Assembly: GCA_019722365.1 (NCBI GenBank)
Contig: JADFUC010001346.1
Coordinates: 1,116,001 to 1,180,000 of the forward strand
Source of the DNA: Lithospermum erythrorhizon
Taxonomy: Eukaryota; Streptophyta; Magnoliopsida; Boraginales; Boraginaceae
Direction of reading: 5' to 3'
DNA: 64,000 bases
Positions within the stretch are counted from its first letter, which is position 1, and each line of letters opens with the position of its first letter. The notes beneath the pieces are model-generated. The model was not told the DNA's origin. It saw only the letters and a list, made by a program, of their open reading frames with translations, and did not search any database. Shown here piece by piece: positions 24,341 to 37,000 of this stretch. The position numbers were made by a program, and so were the translations under genes.

Positions 24341-25530
24341 TGCACCATTTAAATTAAAACAATTATGAGTTTATACGTTATAGTATTTTAAATACTCTAT
24401 AAATGTCTAATCTTGTGCATATAAAATATGGTAATGATATTAGATATTTATATCAAAATGTGAAGTTAAACTACCTTTGTTAGAAGGAATTTTTCTATTT
24501 TATAGTATAAACTTAATATATTTTGGCAAAAGGAAAATTATAACCATAAGTATAATATAATAATATTCAAAATAAATACAAAAATTTGTGCAATTAATAA
24601 TTATAAAAACTAATAGATTTAAGATAAGTATTAAAATAATTTTAATTATTTTGAATTAAGTAATTATACAAATCATAAGTAAAGAAGAATGCAAATTCAA
24701 TTTATTAAATTTTAGTGTAAATGAAAGTTTAGGTTACATTAGTATTTAAGATAAATTAGAAGACATTAATTATGACTTTAATTAGGAGTCTTTATAATTT
24801 TTGGCACAAATAAATTATATTATTATCAAAAAGTGCTATGATTTTGTGTATGCTAACATCTTTAACCTATTATTATAAAAAAATTATAAGATTGATGATT
24901 ATTCATATAGAATTATATTTTTATTATAATATTTTAAACACTATATAAGAAATACAGTACTATAAAATTAAAAGATGATAATATTATTATTAGATATGCA
25001 TATCAAAATATTTGAAGTTAAGCTAGCGTAGTTAAATAGTCGATATTTTATGATAGCAGCTATAGGCACATATACCGGCAAAGAAAAATTATATAACCAC
25101 TAAGTATAATATAATAATATTCAAAATAAATATAAAAATTATAATTAATAATTTTAAAACTAATATATTTTCAATAAGTATTAAAATAAGTTTACTTATT
25201 TTGAATTAAGTAATTATATAAATCATAACTAAAAAAAATATAAATTAAATTCAATAAATTTGAGTGTAATTGAAAGGTTAGGTTACATTAGCATTTAAGA
25301 TAAATTAGATGACATTCTTTCGTGAGCACTGTCCGGACCTCTTTTGCAATTTTTTGGCACAAACAAAAGTACCAATTCTTTTCTCATTTTGAGTATATTG
25401 AACTAGGTTTCTTTAGAAGTATATTATCTATATTTTTTTTTATTATTATAAAAAATGGGTATGAAATATGTATTCTAACATATTTAATCTATTATTACAA
25501 AAAAAATATAAAATTGATAGTTATTCATAA
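24340..25530. repeat. Diverged tandem duplication of a ~550-bp AT-rich unit
   Basis: Unit 1 (about 24340-24905) and unit 2 (about 24905-25530) share several blocks in the same order: AGTATAATATAATAATATTC with AAAATAAATA (near 24545 and 25100), TTTTGAATTAAGTAATTATA (near 24650 and 25199), and GGTTACATTAG with TTTAAGATAAATTAGA (near 24733 and 25281). Several indels separate them. No coding capacity is seen. Confidence 0.65.
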
Positions 25531-25537
25531 ATACTAA

Positions 25538-26350
25538 CTCCCTCCATCCCTAAAAGATTTACGAGTTTGTCTTTTCATGGTAAAAAATTAACAAAGTTTA
25601 CAATCTTGATTGACATCCAAAACGTTATTTTGAATCGAAACCAAGTAATTTAATAGTAATGTATATTTAAAATCACTACGTATTGATATATTTTTCTGAC
25701 AAATATAAAATACATTAAAAATTGATTGAGTTCAAAATTAAAAATATTATTTGAATGGATATACTTGAGGATGAAGTTAATTATAAGAAAATAAATAATA
25801 ATAAAAAATTGAGAATAATTAAAAATACATAGTAGAATTTATTTATTTATTTACTTCAATGTACAAATAATGTACTAATAATAAGTCATTGATTTTTTTC
25901 TTTAAATTGTAAATTAAAAGGTCTCTTGGGCATTATGACTCATTATTTCAAATATTAGGAGTTACAAATAACTCTTATCATTTTTCATTAATTAACTGAC
26001 CATATAATATAATATTACTTCTTACTTGTATTATGAATATACAAATGAGTATTACTTTTATATTTGAGTTAGAGGATATAATGTATTAGTTAACAATCAA
26101 TTAAATTTTTCTCTTTTATGATTTATAATTTATTTTTTATACTTTAATATGTTTAATATAGATGTTAAACCTCACCAAAAAAAAACTTCAATTTTGTTTC
26201 CACCTAAAGTGTGAATGTGTTAGTGTTTCTTTTATTTTTTGTTAATACCATATTACCCATTCCCCTAAACTTAATTATTTTTATCTTATTATTAATTAGT
26301 TATTCTTGTGAAATTACACTCATGTGCATTGCTGGATTCATTGCATAATT
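25538..26350. other. AT-rich intergenic region with one Stowaway-like end
   Basis: CTCCCTCCATCCCTAAAAG near 25539 resembles a Stowaway/Tc1-mariner MITE terminus, but no matching opposite end is visible. The rest is AT-rich without coding signal. Confidence 0.4.
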
Positions 26351-28150
26351 TACACATAATTATGATAAAATTAAATATAATTAATAAGATATTATAGGAA
26401 TTACATGCATTTATCATTTTATTCAATTTTATGTAAAAATTAAAATAGAATTAAGAAGATATCGCATGAAATTACATGAATTTCATGTAAATGATAAATA
26501 GAATTAATAAATTATCTGAGAGTTACATAAATTTTATCATTGAAGCACATATAATTATATGCAAAAAATTTACTTTTGAACAAAAGATACTTAATACTTT
26601 TAATATGAAATAATTAAATAATAATAATAATATTACATTTTATCATTTGTTTTAATTTTTATGTAAAAAATTAAATAGAATTAAGAATTCATCATGGGAG
26701 CTACACAATTTTTTATGTAAATGATTAAATAGAAGGGCAAAAGCGGCTGATAAGTAAATACATGTTTCTTGGGTTGGAATTACAGTTAAATCACACCCAC
26801 GTTTCAAAAATGTCATTCGTCACTTATCGATGTTCCAATAATGGGCAAATGGTCTTAAAGATGCGCAGGAATCGTTAAGTTGATGGTCGTGGCCTTGCGT
26901 GGCAGATTTGAAAGTATTTTCGTATTTTTTTAAATTTGGACAAAAGGCACTATTCATCACAAGCGTTTGCACCATGGTTCCGGTTAAATCGCCTGGCGTT
27001 TAAGAAATGTCTCTTGTTAAATGATCGAGTTTAAATAGCAGGCGAAAGTGGTCATTTGTGATATAATCGGATTAGTTGCTACTTTTTTATCAACGTGACT
27101 ATCATATATATATATTTAATCTTGAAAGTTTTCTTAACAACAAATATCCTTCAGAAGAATAAGAAATATGCACCGCGACGTTTCATTTGCATTATCGATA
27201 TATCGATGCTAAGTTTAGCATAAGAATGTTATTTTGGTTGAAAGGTTAGGGTAATGAAAATTCTTATTGTAGTTGTAAAGTATCTTTGTTGTTGTTGATG
27301 TATAACTTTTTGATTTTATATTGTGGTTCCTTTGTCCCAAAATGATTGTCCAGTTTTAGTTTTTTATGATTTTCTTCTTTCTAATTTTTCCTTCGTTAAG
27401 TTTCTATTTTTTTTGGTTACGTGATTAACACGTGACTAAATTAAAAAGAAAAAAAAAATCATAAAAAGCCTCAAACTAACATTCTTATATGTGAACTTTT
27501 CATTGATACATGTGGATAATACAAATGAAACGTCGTGTCCATATTCTTATTCTTACAGTTGGATATTTCTTTGTTAAGAAATTTTTTGAAGATTAAATAT
27601 ATATATATATGATAGTCACGTATTGATAAAAGTAGCGACTTAACGGATTATATCACGGATGGACCACTTTTGCTTCGTTATTTAAACTTGAGTGATGAGC
27701 AGGGCATTTTGAAGCGTGTGTGATGAGCTGGGCATAGTGCTGAGCGTGTGTGATGAATAGTGCATTACTGTCCAAATTTTTAATTTTTTCTGAAAATACC
27801 CCTCAAAATAGTCACGTGCTAGTCCACGTGACCATCAACTTTCTTAGTTCCGTCACAGGAAGACCATTTGGGCTTTTCTTACTAAATAGAATATTTGAAA
27901 TGTGGTGATGGTAGAGCCATTATAACCTGTATGATGATTTGGGGCTTTTGCCTAAATAGAATTAAAAAAATTATCAGGAGTTACATGAATTTTATGAATA
28001 TATGCAAATATTTACTTTAGAAAAAAGATAACTAATATTTTAATATAAAATAGATTAGAAGAATAATAAAAATATTATATTTTACTACACCAATAAAAAT
28101 TTCAATCAAGTATAATTAACAAGGTATCATAGAAGTCACATGACTTTTAT
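26350..28150. repeat. Family of ~50-bp motifs, six copies, one interrupted by a MULE
   Basis: Related ~50-bp units begin near 26373, 26443, 26495, 26673, 27954 and 28107. They share the order AAATAGAATTAA, a TATC-like core, TTACATGAATTT and often GTAAATGAT. The Mutator-like element at 26735-27952 inserted at the start of one unit. The origin is unknown. Confidence 0.6.
26735..27952. mobile_element. Mutator-like (MULE) fold-back element with 9-bp target duplication
   Basis: A 1,218-bp element bounded by exact TAAATAGAA repeats (26726-26734 and 27953-27961). Its ends read GGGCAAAAGC on the left and GCTTTTGCC on the right. The two arms, about 480-500 bp each, are long imperfect inverted repeats: the string GTGACTATCATATATATATA occurs in the left arm near 27100, and its reverse complement occurs in the right arm near 27615. 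A ~230-bp central loop separates them. There is no transposase-like frame, so it is non-autonomous. Long inverted ends plus a 9-bp duplication are the hallmark of Mutator-like elements (family knowledge). Confidence 0.85.
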
Positions 28151-28756
28151 AATTTCTCTTTTATCTAAACTAATATTGAAGCGTATATATGAATATTATA
28201 TTTAATGGGCGTCAATCTATTGATTACTTTTTTTCATTAGTATTTGAAGTATTTAATGAAAAATAAATTATTATAAATTTTTCTAATTTTAGTTCGCTGA
28301 TTGTCGTGCGATACTTGCGTAATATCTTACTAGTGTATAATAAATGCTCCGTGTTAGAGTTTTGACCATCTAAACTCAAAATTCAAATTATGACTGATTT
28401 TTTAAATAACGAATGATTATTATGCATATAATACATTTGTCAAGTATATTCAGTAATAAGGTAGAGAAAGATCATAATAACAATTTTAAGGAATTTAGTT
28501 CCTTAAGAGGCATAGTTTAATGTATGTTTCAGCAGTGTAGTGTCAAGTGTGTACATCTCCCATAATCCATTGAATGGGCAACAATCATACTCCAGAATGA
28601 GTGACTGGAGCAAGAATTACATATTTCTGGTGTTTTCCAGCATTGAATTGGTAGACTTATATCAACTTACAGACTGTTCAAATGAAAAAAGATCACATAT
28701 ACGGAGTAGTAAGGAACTTTACCACAAGGACAATTTCTGTAGGTTTAATTCTCTCA
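27962..28756. other. AT-rich 3' flank of the E3 ligase gene
   Basis: Holds two further copies of the ~50-bp motif and the 3' flank of the minus-strand CHY/RING gene, with one TACGGAGTA word at 28700-28708. No coding signal on either strand. Confidence 0.55.
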
Positions 28757-31623
28757 CTATTGAGGAAGAACAGGCGGTCCAATTGTCCGAGTGTTGTACG
28801 ATAGGCAATGGCTGCATTTCTGCCCGATAATGTGGAAGTAAACCTCAGTAGTGTCGTTACAGTCATTGCAAAGAATCCATACCTGCAAAATTATAGTATG
28901 CGATAAAGAACTCATGACGCGTACACAAATGTAATTTAGGAATGTTGACAACGACAATAAGAAGTTTTCTATATCATCCAACTGAGTTTTCCATGAGGAA
29001 CATACCTTCTTATTTCTATATTCTTCAGGCATCTGAGTCGCGTCAATCTGAAAATAAATAATTAATCAATTTAGAGCAAGATATATCTCATTTCCTCTAG
29101 AAACACTTTAATCTGTAATTGCATATCCAGTAAGACGAGGAAGCATGTCAAGAGATAATATGCGGCGACAGCAAATCAGTCTCTAAGGTGATATGATAGA
29201 AAATCGAAGTGTTGAACTTATCTATGACTTTAATGTGTAATAGCTAAGAGGTTAAGAGGACAGACCTCTTGATCCATTCTCATCCATATTTTCGACATGT
29301 CCATGATAGACTTGGAGCAAATCGGGCAGCAATACCTATTTTCCAGAAGTAATTCTAGTTAGAGAAAGCTCAAAGCCATATCAACTGTTGCTTGTTTCTG
29401 TATATAAAATCAAACTGCCATTTTTTAAGGAACTTATGGAGCATACTTGTCACGCTCAATCATTTCGTGATAACAGTCACAGTGCATCGTGTGTCCACAT
29501 TTCATGACGGTTGTATCTTTCAAAGAATCAAACAGATACTGCAATGAAAGAGTGTTGTTAAGTACTTCAAGTAGGTTCAGCTTGAAGATTAGTAGTCTAA
29601 CAAAATGACTCAAGTAGGAAGCATACCTCATAACATATAGGACAGTGGTGTCGCATTGAGTTTTCCACACACAAGTGATTGTTACGCAGGACAACCGAAT
29701 AGCAGGACCCTAGACATAAATTTGAATTATCAAGGCAGAGATCTTCAAGAAATAATCGCTTGAAAAACTAAGCATACTTCGGTTGAACATGAAATATAAG
29801 ACACATGGATCTTATACATCTAATATAGATTTCAAAATTTAAAATGTTGGCAGAACCACGTAGAACACAATATTAAACTAGGAAAATAACAAGCCTAAAA
29901 ATCTCTGAAAGAGCCGATGTAATTTATTTATTCAAGATGTCTCAAATTCAATTAACAAGTTAAAATTAAGCACAACAGTGGTTGCATACCGCATTTCTTG
30001 CAGTGGAAGAAGTTGTCACGACCACCGACTCTGAGAGTGTCAAGATTTGATCATCAAAATATTAGCATCATTTATAAAATGAACGATTCTAATTATTAAA
30101 CATACTTCAGGTACTAACCTGCAGATACCACAATCATCACAGTGGAAATGGCCTTTGTCAATCTGCAATAGGGTGGGTGGGTGGTGGGCATAATGGTATC
30201 CAGACTGAAATCCTATCAATATTTATCTACAAACATCTGGATATTAAAGAAAAAGAATGATATCTTACCTCATCGTCGTAGAATTTGCAGATATCACAAA
30301 AATATTCTCCCATATTCACACCACAGTTCGAGCATACCTGAGCAACCTATACATGAATTGAATCAATTCAATTGATATGATCTACGAGTGAGGCACAGGT
30401 GAAACACAAAGAGTTGAGGCACATAGAGTAGAATCATAGATACATACTGGCTGCTCTGTGTCACAAACTGTACAAATGACCTGTGACATACATTTATTTT
30501 TGGAAACAAGTGAGATTCAGGCAATCAGTTAGTCTTTTAATATAGAAGGAGGATATGGAGATCACCAATCTCTTGCCTGTTGGACTTCATGTCTGTCTAA
30601 TTCGTGCCTGTCAAATATTTTGTGCAACATGCTCTGTTGTTCCAAAATAAAGTAGAAACCAGATCAGTCCAGATGAAGTTAAGATCTTCAATAACTCTTC
30701 AGAGAAGTATAACAAAAGTAAGTTCGGAGATCCATATAAGATGAACGTTAACAATATTACATACCGTGGCTTCATTATGACAGTGACGACAATCATACAC
30801 CTCATTGCAACAGGGAGCTCTAATCTTGCACCTTCTCCTATAATGCTTGCATCTTCAACAATTTTACATATGCAGAGTCATCAAATTGCATACAAAAACC
30901 AAACAATATTTACAGCTTTCTGGTTCAATTAAAAAGTCACTTAACTGACTTAAGAATGTGGTTATTATGAAGCATACAAATTCCTCAAATTATAAGCTGA
31001 TAAGTTTGTTAAGTTAATGTATGTATACTCTTAGCTTAGAGATCAAGAAGCATAGGTAGCTACATCAGATGACCTTATTCATGTATTCCTCGAAAAATTT
31101 ACTTTTCAGCAATATAATTGTTACAAAGATGTAAGCTTTATACCAAGAAATACTTTAATTAGTTTAATACACATTTATCAAAGACATGAATACAAATTTG
31201 AACGAGCCATGATAAACTAACGACATAAATCAGCAAATGCATACAAATATAAACAACTCAAAGTCCCAAATCTTATCAATCAAGCAAGCAGCATAAAAGA
31301 TCCAAACATTCTAAACAACAATGACAACTACTAGATGTCCCAATGCGTTTGAAGAGGCTTCCGCCTAACCGGGAAAAAGGGTGAGAGGGAGAGTCTTTCC
31401 GAATTGATCGGATAAAAAAGAAACATAAGTAGTACAATGAGCGATTTTAATTTAGTTTATTAAATTTAGTAGCCATAGAATATAGAATCTTTGACCCAAA
31501 CGAGTACATGGAAATAAGAGATCCAAACTTTCATAAAAGAAGACACAAACAGTTGACAGAAAATGAATATTACCCATAACCCATCCTCCCATAATCAAGG
31601 CGTTCATTGCACAAGCCTTCCAT
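28757..31623 (-). CDS. CHY zinc-finger and RING E3 ubiquitin ligase (MIEL1/RCHY1-like)
   Basis: Twelve minus-strand exons: 31623-31574, 30852-30765, 30633-30577, 30480-30448, 30346-30269, 30162-30119, 30030-29990, 29709-29627, 29538-29447, 29335-29266, 29047-29006 and 28882-28757. They join in one frame to 267 residues, the length of Arabidopsis MIEL1. Order of domains: CHY zinc finger (about 18-90, including [15 protein letters not shown]), CTCHY finger (about 90-150), RING (about 150-195, CPICYEYLFDS, then CGHTMH and CCPICS), and a C-terminal zinc ribbon (CNDCN, CSHC). Relatives are RING E3 ligases that target Myb factors or act in ABA and stress responses; the substrate here is unknown. 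The intron after exon 3 begins with GC (CAACAG then GCAAGA). All other introns are GT-AG, and the start is the only in-frame ATG of exon 1. Confidence 0.93.
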
Positions 31624-32951
31624 CAGACCAATCCAAACACCACTTATCAAGAATGATAAGAGCAGAAAGAACAGGCAGGAGAAAGACCTGAGGTTAGATG
31701 AGTAAGACCAAGACACTACTATTCTTGTATCAATCTATATTTGGCATTCAAGTACCATTCATTTAAAGCAAGTCAAGTGGATACCAAAACTTATAATTAC
31801 AAGAATAAAATATTAAACAAGCCCATTTTTGGAAATTTCTTTGTGAATAAACAATACTATGAAGGGCAACTTGTCACATACACATACATCCTGTAAAAAG
31901 AGGATAAGGTGGGGTAAGGGTAGGGGTTGGGAGGGACTTGTTGCATCTTGTATAAATTATTTGATCCATCTTAATTCTTAACTTATTTATTTACATAATT
32001 ATATATCATGCATTGTATAATTATATTTTAATAATAAATATGATATCATTAATCCTCACATTCATAATAATATACACGTAAAAGAGGTAGAAAATGTCAT
32101 CCGATAACATAACGACTAACGAGTGACTAAAGAAACAAGGCACCGAGTGATTTGCCAATGAAATTGCGAGGACTAAAAGCAAGATTGAAGGAAAAGTGAT
32201 CTTAACCATTCAAAGCAACCCCTTGTTTTTTAAACAAGCAATTTGATTGTCCCTCCTTTTGAAATAAATGGACCAAATTAAAGAACTTGAAATACATCTT
32301 GTGAGTGCTCAAAAGCACCTACTGGTATCTGAATTTCTCACTTGGAGCTCCACAAAAATATTCATAATCTATTAAAAAGGGTATTAATTATTGGATTTTT
32401 TATTTTTACTTTATCATGAAAATAATTATTACAAAATTTCTTAACCATGCAAGAACATAATTTGGTACCTTGCATAGTTGCATGGCATAATTTTTCCCTA
32501 AAGACTTCATAAAGGCAATAGTCCATAATGGCATTGGCACCATCATAAATGGAGGTTCCTCAAGTTTTTCAATTCTGCTAGATTACCTAACTTCTTGGTT
32601 GTTGATTTGGTAGTGTATAAAAGAAATTTAATTTGTTCTTGGGACACTTATTTACAAATGCACACAAACAAAAAAACATAATCGAAGTGTTTATTTGTTA
32701 AATATGTCAATTATTTTATCCTATGACTCATGTCATGCTAAAAAAAAGCATTATATACGGTATCAAAGCTAAATTGACAACTTGAGGTTCAATTTCGCAA
32801 AGAGTTAAGGGCCTTGAGATCTTTATTCATCCACTAAAACGGGAGAAAAAATCATGGAAAATAAATTATACCATTCAAAGTATTTTATTTTACCCTTAAA
32901 AGGCCATTCCCTTTCCATTTCCGTCCACCTTCCTACAACTCTCCAAAAATA
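31624..32951. other. Divergent intergenic region between the E3 ligase and lysine-rich genes
   Basis: AT-rich spacer between two divergent starts, expected to hold both promoters. I see no further exon and cannot name a transposon in it. Confidence 0.5.
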
Positions 32952-33719
32952 ATGGGTGGTCTGGTATCAAAGAACGCTGTTGCAACAGCCAACAAAGTCA
33001 CTGAGACCGCCCCCTTCGACCACATCGCCAATACAAATTATTGTAGCAAAATAAACACCAATGATGCCGATGCCATCAGTGATCCTGGAAAAACAAACAA
33101 AAACGACTCCATGAATTCACCAAGAGCGGTGACAGATGATTTCAATGTTGTCAAAGAAAACGAAAACAAGGCCTCTGAAGAACATCATTCTGGAACTGAT
33201 GTAAAAGAAACAATCCAAGTAGGTGAGAAAATTGAGAATGCTAATCAGGCCCTTGAAGATCATCATCCTGGAATGATTAATAAAGAAAATATACGAACAG
33301 GAATAAAGTATAATGGCAAAGAGATTAAAAGTAGTATAAAAAGAACAAGACGAAAGGAGCAAAAAATGGTGGTGGTGGTTGAAGACGTGAAAGATGCCGA
33401 TGAAGATGTTGCAGAGAAGAAAAAACCATCCGTGGAGTTAAAGATAGACAAAGAAGAAGAGACTCCAAATGCAGAGGTAATCTAAACAGTTCTTGTGGGC
33501 TCAGTTTCTGACATTGTTATACGTTGTGCATGATCTTCATTCTTCATCATCATCCTATGTTGTTTCAATGGAAATTTCGCAATAAAAGATGATAGAACCA
33601 TTTTTACAACTATGCAGGATATTGTTGCTGAAGACGTGAAGGAAGATCAAAAGAAAAAAAGGAAGATCACAAGAAAAATGGACACAAGGAAGACTAAACG
33701 AAAAAGGAGGACACTGTGA
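32952..33719 (+). CDS. Unrecognised lysine-rich protein with myristoylation-like N terminus
   Basis: Two exons, 32952-33476 and 33618-33719 (GCAGAG then GTAATC; TATGCAG then GATATT), joining in phase 0 to 208 residues. I do not recognise a family. The N terminus MGGLVSKNA has Gly at position 2 and Ser at position 6, which fits the consensus for N-myristoylation. The body is hydrophilic and rich in Glu, Lys, Asn and Asp, likely disordered. Two imperfect ~25-residue units follow each other: one contains EEHHSGTDVKETIQVGEKIEN, the other EDHHPGMINKENIRTG. The second exon is strongly basic (RKITRKMDTRKTKRKRR), resembling a nuclear-localisation or nucleic-acid/lipid-binding tail. Membrane attachment and nuclear signals would pull in different directions, so its location is open. 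Confidence 0.55.
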
Positions 33720-34171
33720 AATGATCCGTAGAGCTTTCGTTCTTAATGTCCCTGTAGTCTATGTTTATTATATGACGAGCCTTTTTATAACACCTAAAGG
33801 CGAAAAAGTGCTGTATAGATATACATTCATAGATCATAAGTTTTTTGTAGTTTCCAATGTATTCTGAGTTCTGTGTATCTACAAACATGATAGATAAACA
33901 ACCTTTATTTCTTAAGCGAGCCAAAACATATTTGAGTTTCTGAGCATGATAAAGTGCAATCTAAAATCTAAACTAAGATTAGAACACATTCAACTAAGGA
34001 TGTTGAATTTATTATTTTCATTAGCATCAACATGAAGTTCAGGGTCAATACAGTTACTACAATAAACTATTTACAGTGTTCTTGCCTATCCTGAATCTCT
34101 ATTGGATATGCTTACACAATAAAATAAACAAATTAATATTATGGTGTCAACTATTTTTCGATTAGTGTTGC
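33720..34171. other. Convergent intergenic spacer
   Basis: AT-rich 3' flanks of the lysine-rich gene (+) and the unrecognised minus-strand exons. No gene seen. Confidence 0.5.
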
Positions 34172-34586
34172 CTATGATGAATCTACTAAGTGGTCTGCCT
34201 CTCCATTCATCTTTAAAACCAAGGAAGACAAATTTCTAGTTAAGATGAAATTTCCTAACTGATCTTGTGAGGCATATGCAGCCACTCGAGGATCCATGAC
34301 CATTTTACATGAGCTGTCACATCCCATTCCAACACCATAGTACACCAAATGATCGGACATACTAGTCCCACTTACTGGCCTGAAGATGTTTAAGAAAAAT
34401 CAGCTAAGCTTTAGCAAATCTGCTTCTAGTTTTGAATTGGCAATGGCTTTTCCCAAAAGCAAGCTATTGGATCATTCAAATAAGAGATCAAGGTTACCTG
34501 CTACATGTAGCGTCTTCACCAGAACCATCACAGACCTTCTCTGCTCTTAGAACCAAATTTCGGTAGATGATGTCATACAGCCACAC
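34172..34586 (-). CDS. Unrecognised gene, two 3' coding exons with conserved-looking cysteines
   Basis: On the minus strand, exon 34586-34498 and terminal exon 34379-34172 join in frame across a GT-AG intron (AGCAG then GTAACC; CTTCAG then GCCAGT). They encode about 98 residues with five cysteines, including VCDGSGEDATCSRPVSG, SDHLVYYGVGMGCDSSCKMV and MDPRVAAYASQ, ending at a TAG. The exons have protein-like composition and clean splice sites, but I do not recognise the family. A short upstream exon, 35635-35587, encodes a signal-peptide-like start (MKVPILLCLLAFATSR). Its phase does not fit the 34586 acceptor directly, so a linking exon or an assembly indel would be needed. If linked, the product would be a small secreted protein. 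Confidence 0.45.
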
Positions 34587-37000
34587 CTGTAATAGAAATT
34601 TGTACGAGACGAGGAACTGAAGCAACATGAGAACAAAAGATCCGTTTATGCTATACACTATTCACTAGGCATGTGATTTAAGTAACCCAATGAAAGTATG
34701 ATATTAAGACATAATTGAGTACTATTAGTCAAATGTCCAAGCCATGGCCCATATATTTTAAATACTTTTTTACATCAATGGAGTCCTGAGAAAAGTAATA
34801 TTTCTCAAACGATAGACATACATGAAGTTTGATGTACATGTAACTTCTTATAGTATATGTTTGGAGGCCATTGTATCAAAAGTCCTAACACATAAATTCC
34901 TCCAAAACGTAAAACTCTCACTCAATGTGCAAAGTAATTTATATAAGTTCAAAATATGCAAAGTAATTTATAAAAGTGCAACGAGAACTCAAAGTAATAT
35001 ACTTTGGTCACATGCGCCATTTAAACTCTCTCATCCTTTCCTCTTTTAGCCAAACGACAATCACCGACAATCAAATGTCCATGACTTACACTCCATAGTA
35101 GTTACTAACACAATCAAATTACACAACTTTCGGATTAATTGCGACATTTTTTCAGGAGTCAAAACAGTCAATTATTATCATTACTCATAAGCCTCATGAT
35201 CCAAGTTATGTAGACCAAGAACATGCAACTTAGATTCAAGCTCTGTAGCTTAAGAACAGACAACTTATCGAAGTTTTCGACTCATATCAATAAGCAATGC
35301 ACAGACTTTATTAAATGATATACAATAATTCAATCAATACAGAGCATGAACATATTAACAACTTGCATTATCATATAAGAAGAATATGAATAAATTTTAA
35401 GTTCAGCAGCTCAAGAACAAACAACTTATGGAATTTTTTTACTCATATCAATAAACTTTATATAAATGTATCTACAATAATTCAATTAATACAAATTATA
35501 AACACATTAAAACTTGCATTATGAAATAAGAAAAAGATTGCTCTTTTATGAACAAACAATACATTACTAATTACTTGATGAATTACCTCTACTTGTAGCA
35601 AAAGCCAATAAACACAACAAAATTGGCACTTTCATCCACTCCCCCCCCAGCATTGATCACACAAAATCAAAACCATAATTGCATAATCAAATAAACAACA
35701 AAGGTAGAAGCTTTAGCCTTTGACTTTGAGCCCCAGTTAGTCAAAATGTGCAAAATTATATTATTTGCAGAGTGAAATAAAAAGAACGTTTTATTTTTAT
35801 TTTTTATTACTGAGTATTCAACTTGATTTTATTATATTTATATATTTTGTGGATATTGTCTTGATGACACACCAAACACTGACACCAATATATAATTTCA
35901 GAACGGATTTCAATTAATTGTTTTATTTAGGATTATTGTGCGACACGTAAAATTGCTCGCGTATTTCGATATTATCTACTGACTATTTACGTCTTGTTCG
36001 GTGTCTTTCTGCTTCTTAGGACAGTTCACTGACTTTTTTCTTTGTCTACTCACGGCTAACTCCTAGAGCTAATTTTCAATAAAAATACATAGTAAAATAA
36101 GCGTAATGCACTTAAGCAACATGATGAAATCAACATGTTATTCAGGTAGATTTGTTTTTGTTCGTATGACTCTGTTTGTAGTCATAAGATTTAAAATAAA
36201 GCTCACTTTTTCTTTATTTAATACACCCGGCAAATCCCACTTACCCTTTAGGCGCCGTCGTCATGACTGGCCTTTGGCCCCCAACTCCACGAGTCACCAA
36301 GGTGACTCATAATTTAGTTCATATTGAGATTCTCACATTGCGAGTTTTACGTATGTGTTTTAGTCACTTATCTTTAAAGAAGAAATGGGTGAGGGAGGGT
36401 TATGAAGTCTTAGGTAAGAGTGTGGTAATGATAAGAAAGAAAGGGGTGAGATTTATTTAGTTCACTTATCTTTAGTGTAGTGTTAGAGACAAAATAGTCA
36501 ATTTAGTGTAACATATTTATTTCATTGTGTGTTTTTCTTGAAAATAGAAATGCAGGGGAGTCGGTGGTGCCCTAGACAAGAAAAAAAGTTGAGGCTGAAA
36601 GAGTTAAGTGTCTGCAAGCAGCATTAAATAGTTCGGAAATATAGAAAATTGCGCGATAGTCAAATGTGTGGCCAATAAAGTATTAATGGACCACATTATA
36701 CAATTGTACTTCTCCTACAAATACAATTTTCTGTTCTTTTTACAAACAATATAAATTATAAATTGATTTTAATACTATATTTTTATTTAACGTTTAAGAT
36801 CTAAACGCCCAATAAATAACTTTCTACAGGAGTATTAACTTTCTATTGTCTCGAAAATTTATGCAAGATCGAAATCTCACAGGATAATAAAGTTGATCGA
36901 CACCTGTAAAACAATACTAAAATCCTCTGAAATGAATTATATTGCACTAGTACGGTAGTACCTATGTGTTTGAAGTTCTAACGAGATTGTTACGTGTTAT
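34587..37000. other. AT-rich region, possible intron then intergenic
   Basis: 34587-35586 may be intron(s) of the unrecognised minus-strand gene if its signal-peptide exon at 35635-35587 is real. Beyond that, to 37000, the sequence is AT-rich and intergenic without recognisable genes. A C-rich run (nine bases) lies at about 35641-35649 next to the putative signal-peptide ATG. Confidence 0.4.

Noticed and set aside
25538..25570. Complete Stowaway element
   Set aside because: Only one terminus is visible, here and also at 58731 and 41744; no paired inverted end was found.
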